Assembly (NCBI GenBank): GCA_963971305.1 | Contig: OZ020309.1 | Location: 675,001 to 739,000 of the forward strand | Direction of reading: 5' to 3' | DNA length: 64,000 bases | DNA from: Arcuatula senhousia | Taxonomy: Eukaryota > Mollusca > Bivalvia > Mytilida > Mytilidae | Shown here: in pieces, positions 1 to 13,300 of the stretch | How positions within the stretch are numbered: position 1 is the first letter of the stretch | Layout: every line of letters begins with the position of its first letter | Translations under genes and position numbers: made by a program | The notes under the pieces: model-generated | Databases searched by the model: none | Told to the model about the DNA's origin: nothing | The model's input: only the letters and a program-made list of their open reading frames with translations

Positions 1-612
1 GAAAATCGAATGTTTCTGGTGACAGAAGATTTTTCTTCCATAGTATTTTGAGTCTCATGCAATTTGGCATACTTTCTACATTAAAGAGCTCCCTACGCTC
101 GCATATTAGGATTGTCATTATATGTAGTTGATCATATCCTATTAAACACCATTTTGATTCAACAAATTGTAAAAGAGTTCTGGGACTTCATACATGTATA
201 TCTATTTTTGGTCAAAGAAACATTTTGCTCATGGACCTCTCATGAACTAGATGCCATATTTATTTAGTATTTTATACAAATGTCATGAATGTGCTTTTTG
301 AAACACCTCTACGGTAATTCCCTACTGGTACCTAGTTTTTTCAGGTAATATTTATATGTGTTAGGGTATTGAGGTAAAAAAGTATGTGTGTTTCAGGTTT
401 CATGCCTAAAAAAAAATAGGGTTGGTAGGAAGGCATTATTTTTTTTTTATTTCATTTTTTTACCCTGACTTAATGGAGAGTAATTTTTAAGTTCAAGGGG
501 CTTAAGCAAATATGGCACTAAAAAGTATAGAGTTGGAATGAAAAACTACATCATGTACATATAGGGTAGGTAGGGAAACACATAGTTTTTTACATGTTCT
601 TGTTCTTTCCAG
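1..612 (+). other. Upstream or intronic sequence, no gene seen
   Basis: AT-rich with long T and A runs. A pyrimidine-rich stretch ending AG at 611-612 looks like an acceptor for exon 1a. I see no coding signal. Confidence 0.5.
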
Positions 613-640
613 TTTTTACCTTAAAGACAGGCAGTAAGCC

Positions 641-698
641 ATGGCACAAGACACTGATGACGTAAAGCTGCGAATGCTGGCTGACGATCAACAGGACA
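641..698 (+). CDS. ANO7: Alternative first coding exon 1a of the anoctamin gene
   Basis: ATG at 641 in a good start context (gccATGG) opens 19 codons, reading MAQDTDDVKLRMLADDQQD, and one base is left over before the donor gtaagt at 699. That phase (one base carried) is the same as exon 1b, and E2 accepts it (AAT from exon 1a, GAT from exon 1b). A pyrimidine-rich acceptor ending at 612 suggests that this exon has an untranslated 5' part from 613 and that a further upstream exon lies before it, possibly outside the window. Inference: an alternative promoter giving a short, acidic N-terminus (974-residue isoform). Transcript evidence is needed because the exon is short. Confidence 0.6.
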
Positions 699-1693
699 GT
701 AAGTAATAATGAATATACAACCACATATTATACTTAAGCTGATGACTAAGACAGTACCTAAGTACTTTAAGTGGTATTCACTGTACACCCTTTATCCTAC
801 TTAAACTCAGCTGATATGACCATGATGACTGATGACTAAGACAGTAGTACTAAAGTATGGTGGTACATTAATGTACATTGTACACCCTTTACCCTAACCC
901 TAACCATATACAATGCTGGACTGATGACCAATATACTTGCTGGGTATTCATGATATGTACATGTATATATAAGTAAGAGTACATGTACATTTTGTTTTGT
1001 CTTTGCAGGCCAAGGGTTAAGATCAGCTAACGCTTACATGTATCTTCAGCTTTAAGATCAAAGATATCAGATCATTACCCTTAGACATGTTAGATAGCGA
1101 AGATAGTTTGCTTTGTGCAATGATGGTTAATATTCTCCTCATCCAAAATCTAAAGATGTAAAATGATACCGAGTTACCAGTAGCAACAGTATTAATGTTT
1201 ATTTCATTGCTCATCTCACCTTTTGCATGTTTTGACAATGTCCATTTTCATGTATTTGAAAATATCTTTGTTCTTTCAAGTAGAAAGAATCATTTCTGAT
1301 TGTCTTAAAACAGTGTGTAAAATACAATGTATTAGGTATGTCCTAAGAAAAAAGTTTTGAAAAAGTACAAACAAGTTTAAAAAATGTGTCTAATTAGGGA
1401 AAAAAAACCAGCATCAATTAAATACCGGTATCTAATATCTCTTCATTTCATGTCATTGTCTACATGTACATGTACTTCTACTGATTTAAGTATTGTAAAT
1501 GTAAGTGTTAAACACCCCCAGGGTTCAATATCATGTCTTACTCTCACCTGTCATTATATTGTGTCATTGAAGGTGTAAAAACATATGTCAGGCATCACTG
1601 ATTTCTGTCAAAAAGGTCTTGCATGTCATTATTTGATTTTAATTAAAATCTGCATTTTAAAGCAGTTGGGGAGGATCCAATATTTATTGAAAG

Positions 1694-1762
1694 AAGGGTT
1701 CTGCCTATAGTCTACTTAGAATGATTAAGGGTTCTGCCTATAGTCTACTGAGAATGATTAAG
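1694..1762. repeat. 33-bp tandem duplication
   Basis: Two near-identical copies of a GGTTCTGCCTATAGTC-containing unit, offset by 33 bp, differing at one or two bases. Confidence 0.8.
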
Positions 1763-2299
1763 GGGTGTTTTCAACTCCCATGACTCCCCTTCTGGATCTG
1801 TTATGAACAACTGTAATAATGTCATAACTATTGCCAAAACCCTTCACTTTGTAGATATATAGAGAAAATAAATATGCCTTATCTAAACTATACTTCAGTG
1901 CATGTAGAATATACTGATAGTCAATATAAACCAATAACAAAAATGAAATATTTGATATTTTTACAAGATAACACCAATACATGTATATCAACATAACTAT
2001 GGTACAAATTATATGTAGTGCTAACTAATGGACATGATGGATGTGGAGTAAATATACATGTATGTATATAGCAGTCTGTGTTCTGCAATTTCATGTGAGA
2101 AAGTAGAGGGGCATAGACCTGAAGTGTTAGTGTTTGGGTATAGAAATAAAAGAAGTTTTAGAAAAGACACATGGATTATACTTCCACTTTCCTCTTAAAA
2201 CATTTACATAATTTCTTGTTTGTCTAAGTATCTATCAAAGTTACGTCTTCTTCATTTAAGAAATATTAAATGTACAGCAAGTACAATGTATATGATAGA

Positions 2300-2560
2300 C
2301 AATATTGAATAATGAGATGTGAAATACGTGTATGCAACACAACCTAGATAAACAAACAGCAATTTGAAAAATCCATGCCTGCAGTCTTCAATGTGACCAG
2401 CAGTTGCTGCATGGTGTCTCGCATTAGCCCAAGATTAAAAATAAAATGCATATAGAATTCAATACCAATTCCCAAATTATCACTGACAGACCCATTTCTA
2501 GAAATACATTTACAACAATTAACTTCGAAGAGCACACAAGCATGTATAAAATATTGCAAG
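2300..2560. repeat. Dispersed repeat family K, copy 1
   Basis: It shares AATGAGATGTGAAATACGTG-like and TTCAATGTGACCAG-like segments with 17545-17650 and 44925-45075, in the same orientation. I recognise no coding content and cannot classify the family. Confidence 0.55.
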
Positions 2561-4231
2561 GTAAAACTAGTTTTGAAGGCCCAACCTTTCCCCTACATGT
2601 ATTATAAAATCTTTACAAAGAATAAAAAAAAAACAACCAAAACACAGTAAAAATCAATTTGATAAAAAGTTCAATTCAACAAGAGAGAATGGACATCTGG
2701 ACATGTATAGATGGTCCATGTGTTGTTAAATAACCTCACATATCCCCCCCCCCCCAAAAAAAAAAAAGATCATTGAAAAATTAAAACATGCAAAGGCCAA
2801 TATAAAAAAAAACAAACATCGTAGATTATCATCCCCTCTCATCTTTAAAGCCACTTCAAAAAGATGAATTTAGATTTTTTTGTAATTTATGTTCATTTGT
2901 CTTAAGAAAAATGGAAGAATATTTATCAAATGGATTCAAAAATAAGAAATAAAATTCTCCCATCCCATTTACAAGAAATTTGGATGAGAATCTAGGAATA
3001 ATATTATTATGGCCTAAGATGTGCATTGAATGCACCAAATAGCATCATCCCCGATGCACCTTGTCATCCCTATATACCTGTCAGGTAAACACCAATTTAT
3101 TTACCTGTCTATCATGACCTTTGACCTCTCTGTTTATCCAAATATTGATAAAAAAGTAGTATTTTGCAAAATTTTGTTTTGGAATTTTGTTAATTTTCTG
3201 TAACCCAGGTTTGTCAGTTTCTGTCTGTTAGTTTGTTAAATCTTTTGGCTATTATTTATTGAAGATTCAGTAAGACCTCATGTCATGTAAAATCACACCC
3301 TAACAAAATGTAAATTTATCATGTTAAATACCACAAATTGTTAGCTGATATCTGATGTGTCTTGTTACAGGAATGTAAATTAGTCTAAATCAGAATAAAA
3401 TGACAGCAGAATGAATTATTTCTTCTTTGTTTGTCTTCATTTCCTGATAAGTACATTTGTGACTGAGTGTTGATAAAACTTGAGAAAAAATAAAAACCCA
3501 ACTCAAGTCTACTTTCATTAATATAGTTTATCATTGAAGAAAAAATAAAATAACAGAAATCAGCAATGTACATGTAGCAAAATAAAAATCCAGATATGTA
3601 AACTAGATATAATGAAAACAATTCCCACATTTAATTAGACATCCATCAAACATTTTATCGTACAAATGACAAAATGTTAGGAAACTGTTTAAATAATTCT
3701 AAAAACATCGCCTGAAGCTAAGCACACCTACGTAATGTATAGATTTACAATATGATGAATGTAACCTGGACCTAATTGAATATAAGTTGAATCAAAAGGT
3801 GAAGAAATTCCTCGGAACAATCCTTGTGGAAAACAATAACAAAAGAAATCTTATGTTTGGAAAGAAGATCAGCCAACCCTTATATAAATATTTAAAATCT
3901 TTTACTTAAAACTTTACGTTCCACTAAAAAGTTTAAAACCTTTAAAATTTCCCAAGCAGGGATTTAATGTCAAAGAAGAGTTATTAATATGATATATTAG
4001 ACAGATACCTGTATACATATATTTTGATTTTAACTCTATGAACCTATTTTAGAACCTAAAAATTTTAGACAGAAATAATAACTTTCTTAAAACACTAAAT
4101 CATATATACACAGGATTTTTTAAATAACAAGATCTGATTTCATTTTTTGATAATTTATCATATTTTAGTTTAGATTAATGAACTAAACAGACAGAAACTT
4201 TATAACAAATAATTCAAAACAGACACAAAGT

Positions 4232-4373
4232 ATGGCAGGCAGTTCTGAAAATCTATGGGAGAGGCCTCCATCAAGTCGATTCTCCTACGCTCAGATGTCA
4301 CGATTCCCAGACTATTTAGACAATCCAGGCGGTCGGAGGCCTCGACTCTATGACAACCCTGTAATGTTGGAAG
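4232..4373 (+). CDS. ANO7: Alternative first coding exon 1b of the anoctamin gene
   Basis: ATG at 4232 (A at -3, G at +4) opens 47 codons plus one base before the donor gtatat at 4374. The peptide is hydrophilic, starts [20 protein letters not shown] and is rich in Arg and Pro, with no signal peptide, as expected for the cytosolic N-terminus of an anoctamin. The exit phase matches E2 exactly. No acceptor is obvious just upstream, so this is probably a true first exon with its own promoter in the AT-rich sequence before it. Confidence 0.75.
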
Positions 4374-7300
4374 GTATATACATGGTATGATGAAATAGAT
4401 GTTTCCTTGGTTTTGTAGTAGGAGCTTCTGAAATTATTTCCTTTATTTTATTAGTTCATGTGTATGCTTTTATGTCATTGGTTCACCACGGCTGATCTGT
4501 ATCTATAAACTGCAATATCGGTTTACATTCATGTAGATGTTTTTTGTTTCTAACATAGTTGGGGCTTTTTAAAATTCTTTAAACATATATAATTTTAGAT
4601 CTACAAACTTTACAGAAACTTTAACCTTTTTATACTGTAAAAGGGGAAATTTTCACCAGGGGTTTATTTTTGCTTATTTAGGGATCATAACAAATTCACA
4701 AAAAATATCCCCTCGCGTAAATTACATTTAGAATGACCCAATATTTCGTGATCTAATTAAACGCGAAATTAAAACCTCGGGAATGAATTTTGGTACTGAA
4801 AACGTGAAATTTGAACCACGTGAAATTATCCCCTTTTACAGTACATTTGTACTTGCATCCACAATCCATGTACATTGAACAGTTGTATGTTTTTTTTTCT
4901 CTCTTTTGTGATTACTTTAGCTTGTATTAATACATTTAAAACCTGAAAAAGGAGTTATAATTGCAAGAGTGTCCATTGGTTCTTTGATTAAGAGGCTTGC
5001 TTTTGTTGTAGTAATTTGTCTTTGCATATTACGAAAGTTCTGTTTCTGTAGATTTATACACTGACCACTGCTGAACCTATATTTGGCTAGATTTTACCAG
5101 GTGGAAATCAGGTTATAAGATCATGTTTAATTTCTACTTGCGGCAGGTTGGGGGAGGGGGCTGTGCTGGGATGGCAGGGAAAAAACATTTTTTTCTGTTA
5201 TTTCTATCTTTGACCTATTTAATATATGCCCCTGCAAAGACATGATGGGGCCATTAAGTTTTGCTCATTCATGTATCTGTCTGTCTGTCTTTTCTCAGAA
5301 ACCTCAGAAAACAATTTGAAATAGTCCTAAGCCATTTCCATACCAGTGTCAGAAATTCTACTTCCTGCTTGGTGCGTGGAAGCGTCAATATCCCACGTCA
5401 CATTCCTCAATTATTTTCTTTTAAAAGTTAAAAACATTTGGTATCTTGTTGAAATAGTTAAAATATAGTTAAGGTTTCACTTCTTATCAGCTTTTCTCTA
5501 GTTTGCATTGTACTTTTACCGGTACATGCTTTTAGAGTTATATTTTCTTGAACACTGCTTATATCAAATCTCAGTAGTGTTGTCTTTAGCTTTATATGGA
5601 TATTTGTAGTCAAAGTTGAATATTCATGTTTGATATAGACTCATATAACATGTAGCACATCTCAATTAATGTTTATGGCTAAATATCATCATCTGTTTGT
5701 TTATTAGTAAACTAGAATTTAAAATCTCCATGTGCAATAAATGTTGATAGTTTATTAGTTGATACATGTGCCATTATGTTAGAATGAAACATGATTGATA
5801 AGTATTGTTCTGTCAAAGATGGACTCATATTAGCACATCACAATTAATGTCATTATCTGTTTGTTTATAAAATGTACTAAAATTTAAATCTCCATGTACA
5901 ATAAATTTGGATAGTTAATTAGTTGATACATGTGCCATATGTTACAATGAAACATGTATTGTTTACAGGTTTTAAGATCTATGTGTACATTTACAGTGTT
6001 CTCCCCAGAAATTTTGGATAGCATCACATTTTGCGTAAACAAGATTCAGCTGAAGGAAAATGAATCGCGTCGATCGACATCTGGCTCATGTTTTATTTAT
6101 AATTTAATTTTAAATATATCAACCCCCCTTTTTAATATAAAACATGATTTAGAAATACTTTTTAAAATAATATAGGAGGGGGTGCATGGATGACTGGAAA
6201 ATAACAGTCAAGGCATTGTAAAATATGACTATGTTTAATTCTCTTTGGTGGGAAAAGATAATTAGATTAGTTATAAGAATTATGTTGTATGTGATGACTC
6301 ACAACCCTTAATTAAAATGGGAGAAAAAGGGACAGAAAGTTGCCTGAAATAGTAATAATAAAAACTTAGATTGATATCATGAATATATTTCATTCCTAAT
6401 CTGCTTTGAAAAAATAACTTTCTGAAATGTACCATATAAGAAATATATATGGTACATGTAATTTGTACACAATAGCCACTGCCTTTAAGTTATCTCCCTT
6501 TTGCCCAAAAGTTGTCTTTCTTTGTTTATGAAATTTACTGCCAAAATCAAATGTGTGAAATCAATGTTTTGGACTATAATATGAAATAGGCAGTGCCTAA
6601 ATGCGAGCACAGCATGATTCTGTTCAATAAAAAAAATGATTTCGAATCGATGCAGTCAAATAAGATCTGAAACCATCGTAGTTATTTTTGTTTTGGTTAA
6701 TTTTCTAGAACGTTCAATTTGGGACGAGATCCTAGGGGCGATTGAACGTTAAATAGAAAAGTAAGAAAAAATCGATTAAAATTTGGTTACTACAAAAAAT
6801 GTAGCAACTCGTCGTCATCAGAATATTTTTCTCTTTTTACATTATTAAATAGATAATTTTTGGAATGCGACTAGCAAAATGGGTAATTATTTTCAAATTC
6901 ACTCCGTTCCTGTAAAAATTTGAGAGCCTTTCCGGACCATGAAAAATCAATACCAGCATTAGGCAAATTTTTCGCGGGAACAAATACCGTAGAGCTCTCC
7001 GCTCGAGCGGACACTTCGTGCCCGCTTGCGAGCTGTGCTCGCTATAATCGTAAATACGGATGTTTAAGGATTCCAATATTCATTTTTTAAGGTAAAAAAT
7101 CATTCTTTTATCTTTATCAGTCTTTTAGTTTTGGTTTTCATTTATTTTTTATGTAAGTTCAAAAACCCATGTGTATCAAACACATGGCTTGTGTTTGTTT
7201 TTATTTTGGTCAATTCTGATTGGTTGTCCAACCAAAATAAAACACTCGGCTGCAGGTGCCTACTGTCGGCAAATCATCTGTAATCAAGTCTAATTAGTTA

Positions 7301-10300
7301 AAAATCGATATCTTTCAATTTATTGACAACAGACCAATCATTTATTTGGTAATTAGCTTGGGGTTGTAAAGGTGTCAATTACCCAATGGCAATGGTCCTG
7401 AATGGCTTCATTGTAGAAATTTTAAGCAATTTAATAGCGTCTCGGTACAGACTGATAGCATCTCGGTAAAATCTGATAGCGTCTCGGTCCCGAGATTCTA
7501 TAAGGGCCTGGGGAGAACACTGCATTTATATATATGCACATACATGTATAATTATCATTATAATCACGATAATGTTAAATATTGCTGTCAACCTCTGTGA
7601 GTTTTCATCTAACCCTGTAAACCCCACCACATTTTATATGTGCCTGTCTTAAGCCAAGGATCTTTGTCAAAGGTTATGGCTGTCCCTTGGCATCTTATAT
7701 GTTAATTGTTCTTTATGTCTGGAAATGTGTCTTTTGCTGATAATTTTGGAACTGGTGAAGAATCCTTTACAGGGGCGGGTCCATGATTTTTTTTTCGATG
7801 GAGGGTCGTAAAATACGGCAAGGGGTCTGGGGACCGCTTAAGGTCCCCAGCGGGTCCAGGGCAGTGCCCTGGTAGGGGGTTCTGGGGGGCGAAGCCCCCC
7901 AGAAGCTCCTGGATTTTAGCGTTTTTAACACTGAATTATGAGGTTTCCAGATTGTACCTTATAAGGAATTTGCATTTTAAAATGACAATGCTGATAACGA
8001 TTATTATTAACAGTAACGGATTACAATCACATAACACGGGTACAACTTTGGCACACAACCCACAATATTGACAGATTCAGGGGGTTCCGGGAGTAGGCAC
8101 CATTCTTTTTCAGCCAAATATTTTGAATTTTTATGTCGATTTTCAGTCAAATTGATCTGTGAAATTAGGCGGAAAATACTTATGATTAGTGATTAACAAA
8201 AACTGAGGGAATTTGTCACACTGAATGACACAGGTTCCCCCATTGCAGCTTTGTTGCTCAGGCAAAGCAAAATAATTAAAGAATCATTTAGTTTTATTGC
8301 TGCAATGTTCAGCCCTTAATAAACTTATTATGAAGTACATGTAGACTAGTGTAAAATATTTCATGATGATTGAAGATGTGAGTTTGTAGTTTGAAATCAA
8401 ACAAAAACGCAAAGTCTGACAGACGAACAAACTGAAAACTTATGGCATACCCCGCAACAACAAAAAATATTTGGACGACAGTTATAAATGGTTTTGTTTT
8501 CAGTATATAACGAATAAACTACTTGAAAAAAAAAGATAATGAAAATGTCCTTATTCATTTCCATCTTTGAATGACGGAACATTCAATCAAATGCTTATTT
8601 TTTGGTTTTTTGGTTTCCGACAAAAGTTAAATTTAAACTGGATTCGTGAGAACCAATTTTTACGTGGATTTTTCATTGCGTAAAAGTCTATTATTTTGTC
8701 ATAATCCAGCGCGATGTCTCTATGAATATATAGAAGTAGAAGAGCATTCAGACGATCTTCCTTCATTGTGCTGCCCAAATCGCTCTTGATCAGTTTGAGG
8801 GTCGAGTTGGCTCTTTCAGTGGAACTTGATGTGACGCTGGTCAATGAAAGCAGGAAGAGAATTTTCATTATATTTGGGAATAATGTCGTGCACGCTCTGG
8901 AATCCTTCAAGGTAGCGGTAATTGTGTCTGGTTTATCTGCTTGACTTTCCCAAAAAAGATTTCCAAATTCCCACTTCTTGTCTGTAAGAAACAGGAGAGG
9001 GCAAGTATTCTTGTTTATAAGTAATAGGAGGCTATATCCAATCTCTGCAAAGAATGTCTAGTCAAAAGAGGATATCAAGAAAATGCTGTTGAAAACATAA
9101 TTAATACCACCTTAAGAATAAAAAGAGCTGATGTACTAAAACCCAAACAAACAGAAAACAAAGGAATCCCTTTAGTTTTCATTACTAAATACAGGTTTAA
9201 CTAAAAGAAAATTGGGAAAGTATTGAAAAAGCATTGGAGCAAAATATATGAGGATAGAGAATGCAAACAAATATATACTGAAAACCCCATTGTAGCATTC
9301 AGCAGACACAAAAACATCAAAGAATTTTTAACAAAATCACGTTTACCCAAGGTTTAAGTTGACCCCTGACGACGCAGACTTAGACCTTGTACGAAAGCCA
9401 CGATGAAATTGAATCGAAGTCCTACTTTGAGCTGCAGAAACACCTATGGGTGTAGGGTCCGAGAGGTAGGCGCACGTGGCTGTTGGGCATCAATTTTATT
9501 AAATCAACTATACCTAGCTGTTTCAGAGAATCAAGCATAAGATATATTTCTGTAACTTTACAGCTCTGGCAAAGAACTAAGTTCAGATTGTGACTTGCGC
9601 AATAATGATAGGTTCATCATTTCTTCCTCTCGCTTTCTGTCCCGGCCTTGCTAGTTCCCCCATCTTTTTTTTTTTGAAACTCAAGGGGGGCGTATGCCCC
9701 TTACGCCCCCACCTGGACCCGCCCGTGCTTTATATTACATTCTTAATCTTGGGCCGATGTAAGATGGCAAGCAGGGACCACCGGTCACACTGAAAACAGT
9801 CGTGAATTCTTAAAATTGTAGTTTGTTTATGTAGGTTATGTAGTGTACACTTATTCCAGATCTCATTTGTCTATCAAGATTAGAAACATTCTCTAGGTTG
9901 TTTCGTCACGTAACCCTTTTCTTCAAGTCATCCCTTTAATGTTAACCAGGTTAATGCAGCTTTTATCTCTGGATTTCCTAAGACCTAGTACCATATCTAG
10001 TCCAATGATAAATGCTGATGAATATATGTCCTTCAGCCCCTGTGTAACTTGACATTGACCTTGACCTCAATACTTATATTTTGTTTTTGCACTTGTTCAA
10101 GTTCAATTTAGAGATAATGAATATATGAGAGGGTACATGTTCATATCTTCATTCCCTTGGAGGGATATCATCATTTTCAGATTTCTGTAAGATTCTGAAT
10201 ATCCCAAGTTCTTCTAGAGAGGAAGGTGTGGAATTCCAAATTGCCATGTAAAAATATTTCATCTTCTTTGACCTTGGGTGATATGGAATTTCAAATAGCT

Positions 10301-13300
10301 CGAAAGACAATTTGGAATCAACCTATGTTCAAATATGCCATGTTAAACATATTCATTTATGAAAACTTTTAGGACTCACGACCTGAATGGGAAAGCACTA
10401 TATTTTTCTATTAATCAGTCTGTCTGTGTGCATGTTCATATTTTTTTAACACAAAAACTCAAATTGGTAAAGGGAAGATATCTGAAATTTAACACAGTGA
10501 TTTTGTACCATTTGAGAAGTTACATATTTGAATAGCATGTTTATTCTAAACCTGCTGAATATTTTTTTTTTAGTTTTGGTGATGGTAAGTTGGAAATCTT
10601 CATTTATCAGTTTGGAAGATTAGATTTTTTTGCTGTTTTTACAGATGTCATTGTTGATGAGAATTCCCCCAATGGTATCGATGAAGATAAACTGGGGTCA
10701 TCCACGTCCCGAGAAGATGCTGACCAGCAAGATAAAAGTATCAAGGTACTGTTGTTTCTATTTGTGCTTACTTCTAGAGTATATCATTAAGATATTATAC
10801 ATTAAAAACAAACTTAGTAGTTCTTTGAATTTGTTTTTACCGGTAAAAAGACTTTGAATTTGTGGAAAACTTTATCTTTTGTTTGACTTGTTTCCTATTC
10901 TATTTTTGTATAATTGATATACCGGTAATAAATTTGACAATAATTATTTGCTCTTTCTTACCCTACATCCTTATCTAAATGGTTGTTTTTTGTTTTTTTT
11001 AACCTCTATATTTCATTATGTACATATATATAACAGGGAAAAAAGACTAAGGGTGAACAGGTAAGGCAATGGTTGAATGCTGAAGTTTGTTTGCATTGTG
11101 TTTACTCTGTGGGGGACAAGGGGGCAGGGGGTTGGGATTTTAGGGACCAAGGAGGCTAAAAGACAAAGGTTGGACAGGTTAGGCAATGGTTGAATGCTGA
11201 AGTTTGTTTGCATCGTGTTCAGTCCAAGGGGGGGGGGGCTGTTGGACCTGGAGGGGGTTTAGGCATGAAGGAGGCTAAAGAAGGGGATGGGTATTTGTGG
11301 GACCTTGAGAGACTAGAGAACAGGGGAATTTTAGGGGTTGATAATGCTTGAAGACTGAGGTTTGACAGGTAAGACAATGGTGCACAGCCTCAGTTTGTTT
11401 GCATTGTGTTCAATTCCTGGGAGCCTTGGGGACAGAGGGTAGGCATTTTAGGGAACAGGGGGGATTTTAGGCTAGACAACTTATAAGGGTGGACAGATAA
11501 GATAATGCATGGTTTGATGCTACATTTGAATTAACTTCAGACTGTTTATTTGCATTGTGTTCAGTCCATGGGGTGGGGGCAGGGTCAGTAGAATTTAGGG
11601 GTCAGGGAGGTGAAAAGATTAGGAGAAGCAAGAATGGAAATTGTGTGATACCACTAATTAATTTCGACTGTTTATCTGCATTGTGTTGTATATAATTGTC
11701 TTGTTTGGGGTTAGGGTGGATGGGAGATGTCCTAAGAGAGAAAACACAAGGTTCTGTAGGCAAAGGCAGATCAAATTTTTTGAAAGAGTGGTTTCACCTT
11801 TTGTCTACTGAATGCAAAAAAAGGGGGGGACTAGGTCAATTTCGTCTAAAATCTGCACAAAAATTGCAAATTTTACAAAGAAATGGAGGCTCCAACCCCA
11901 GAAAAGGTTTGAACGGGAATTGTGTGTGTGTTTATTTATCCAAAGAATGCTGTGTTGCTACTAATTAACTGTGTGTAAGATGAGTATCAAGAACAAAAGA
12001 TTTTATATCTAAATTGATATGAACTTTAATAATTTTATTATAACCTTTTACAAGTGTCTTGTTTCTTACAATAAGGCTAAATGTTAGAGCATGTACATGT
12101 ATAGTGTGCCAAATTTATAGACTGTTGACATGATTGATACTGAAATGCTCAAATGAAATTAAAGTAAAAAGCATTCTAAAAGACTGCATATAGAAATCAG
12201 ACACACTAAATGGATGGATTGGTTGCATGCATTTAATTAAAGAGCGACTTTGACTCCTCAAAGAATGAGAGGATTAATAGGCTTAACAAAATTTATGTGT
12301 GTTTCCTATTACATGTCCTAGAAATAAGTCAGTAGGTAGGCATTCATTTTTTTTACTATTTTTATTTACCTTGAGTAAATGGAAAGTAGAATTAAAGTTT
12401 AACAGTACCTAAAAAAATAGGTAGGGTAAGGTATTACAAATGTAGGAAGCACATGTTTTGGCCTTAGCTCAGGAATAATGTTTTGTCACTACTTGGCAGA
12501 CCTTGAAGTTACTGATAATATACTTAGGTTGCTATTCTATATTATCATTAACAATTTACATGTTAAAATTAATGAAGGGTATGTGCAATCAGTATTTTAG
12601 TTTCTAAGTTTTTGAATCAGTAATATTATATTTTAAATATCTCTTTGATTAAATACACATTAATCAACAAAAATAAATACTTTTCAGTTGATGTCAACCT
12701 TTGGTAAACTTGTTGTACACTTGATTTGCTGTAAAACTATGGCTTTACATTGTACAAAATGTATATATCTAGCTTATAATGACACTTTTAAATCCTAGCA
12801 TTTTAGCTTTGATAAAATTCTACATCCTAAATGTATAAATCTTTACAACTTGTCATTATTTTCTACAGGGCCGTAACATGCTCTTTAAAGATGGTAAAAG
12901 AAGAATTGATTACGTCTTGGCTTGGGAATCTAGAGGTGACGATCCTAAAGATGTTGAGAAGAAGACAAGGGCAAGAGAAACCTTTGAGAAAAATCTGATA
13001 GATGAGGGTCTACAACTTGAATATGATCTGGTAAGAAAACAAGGGCCAGATAAACCTTTGTGAAAAATCTGATAGATCAGGGTCTACAGCTTGAATATGA
13101 TCTGGTAAGAAAACAAGGGCCAGATAAACCTTTGAGAAAAATCTGATAGATGAGGGTCTACAACTTGAATATGATCTGGTAAGAAAACAAGGGCCAGATA
13201 AACCTTTGAGAAAAATCTGATAGCTGAAGGTCTTCAACTAGAATATGATCTGGTAACTTATAAATACTACATCAACAATACATGTAATAGATAGTACATG

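Larger units (their letters stand above)
699..4231 (+). other. Intron/upstream region between exons 1a and 1b
   Basis: Non-coding and AT-rich. It holds a 33-bp direct duplication (1694-1762) and one copy of dispersed repeat K (about 2300-2560). A short CCCTAA-like stretch at 890-905 is too brief to mean anything. The promoter of exon 1b should lie at its right end, but I recognise no specific element. Confidence 0.5.
7770..9727 (-). mobile_element. Degraded hAT-like transposon
   Basis: Left end CAGGGGCGGGTCCA and inverted right end CACGGGCGGGTCCA bound about 1.96 kb. CAGGGGYG termini fit hAT elements. The subterminal left part has GC-rich palindromes (7830-7910). A decayed C-terminal hAT transposase fragment lies inside on the minus strand, and a retroelement fragment is embedded next to it. 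Flanking 8-mers do not form a clean target duplication (CTTTA shared but shifted), so the boundaries are less certain than the identity. Confidence 0.65.

Noticed and set aside
886..905. Telomere-like CCCTAA repeat
   Set aside because: Barely two units; far too short for a telomeric tract.
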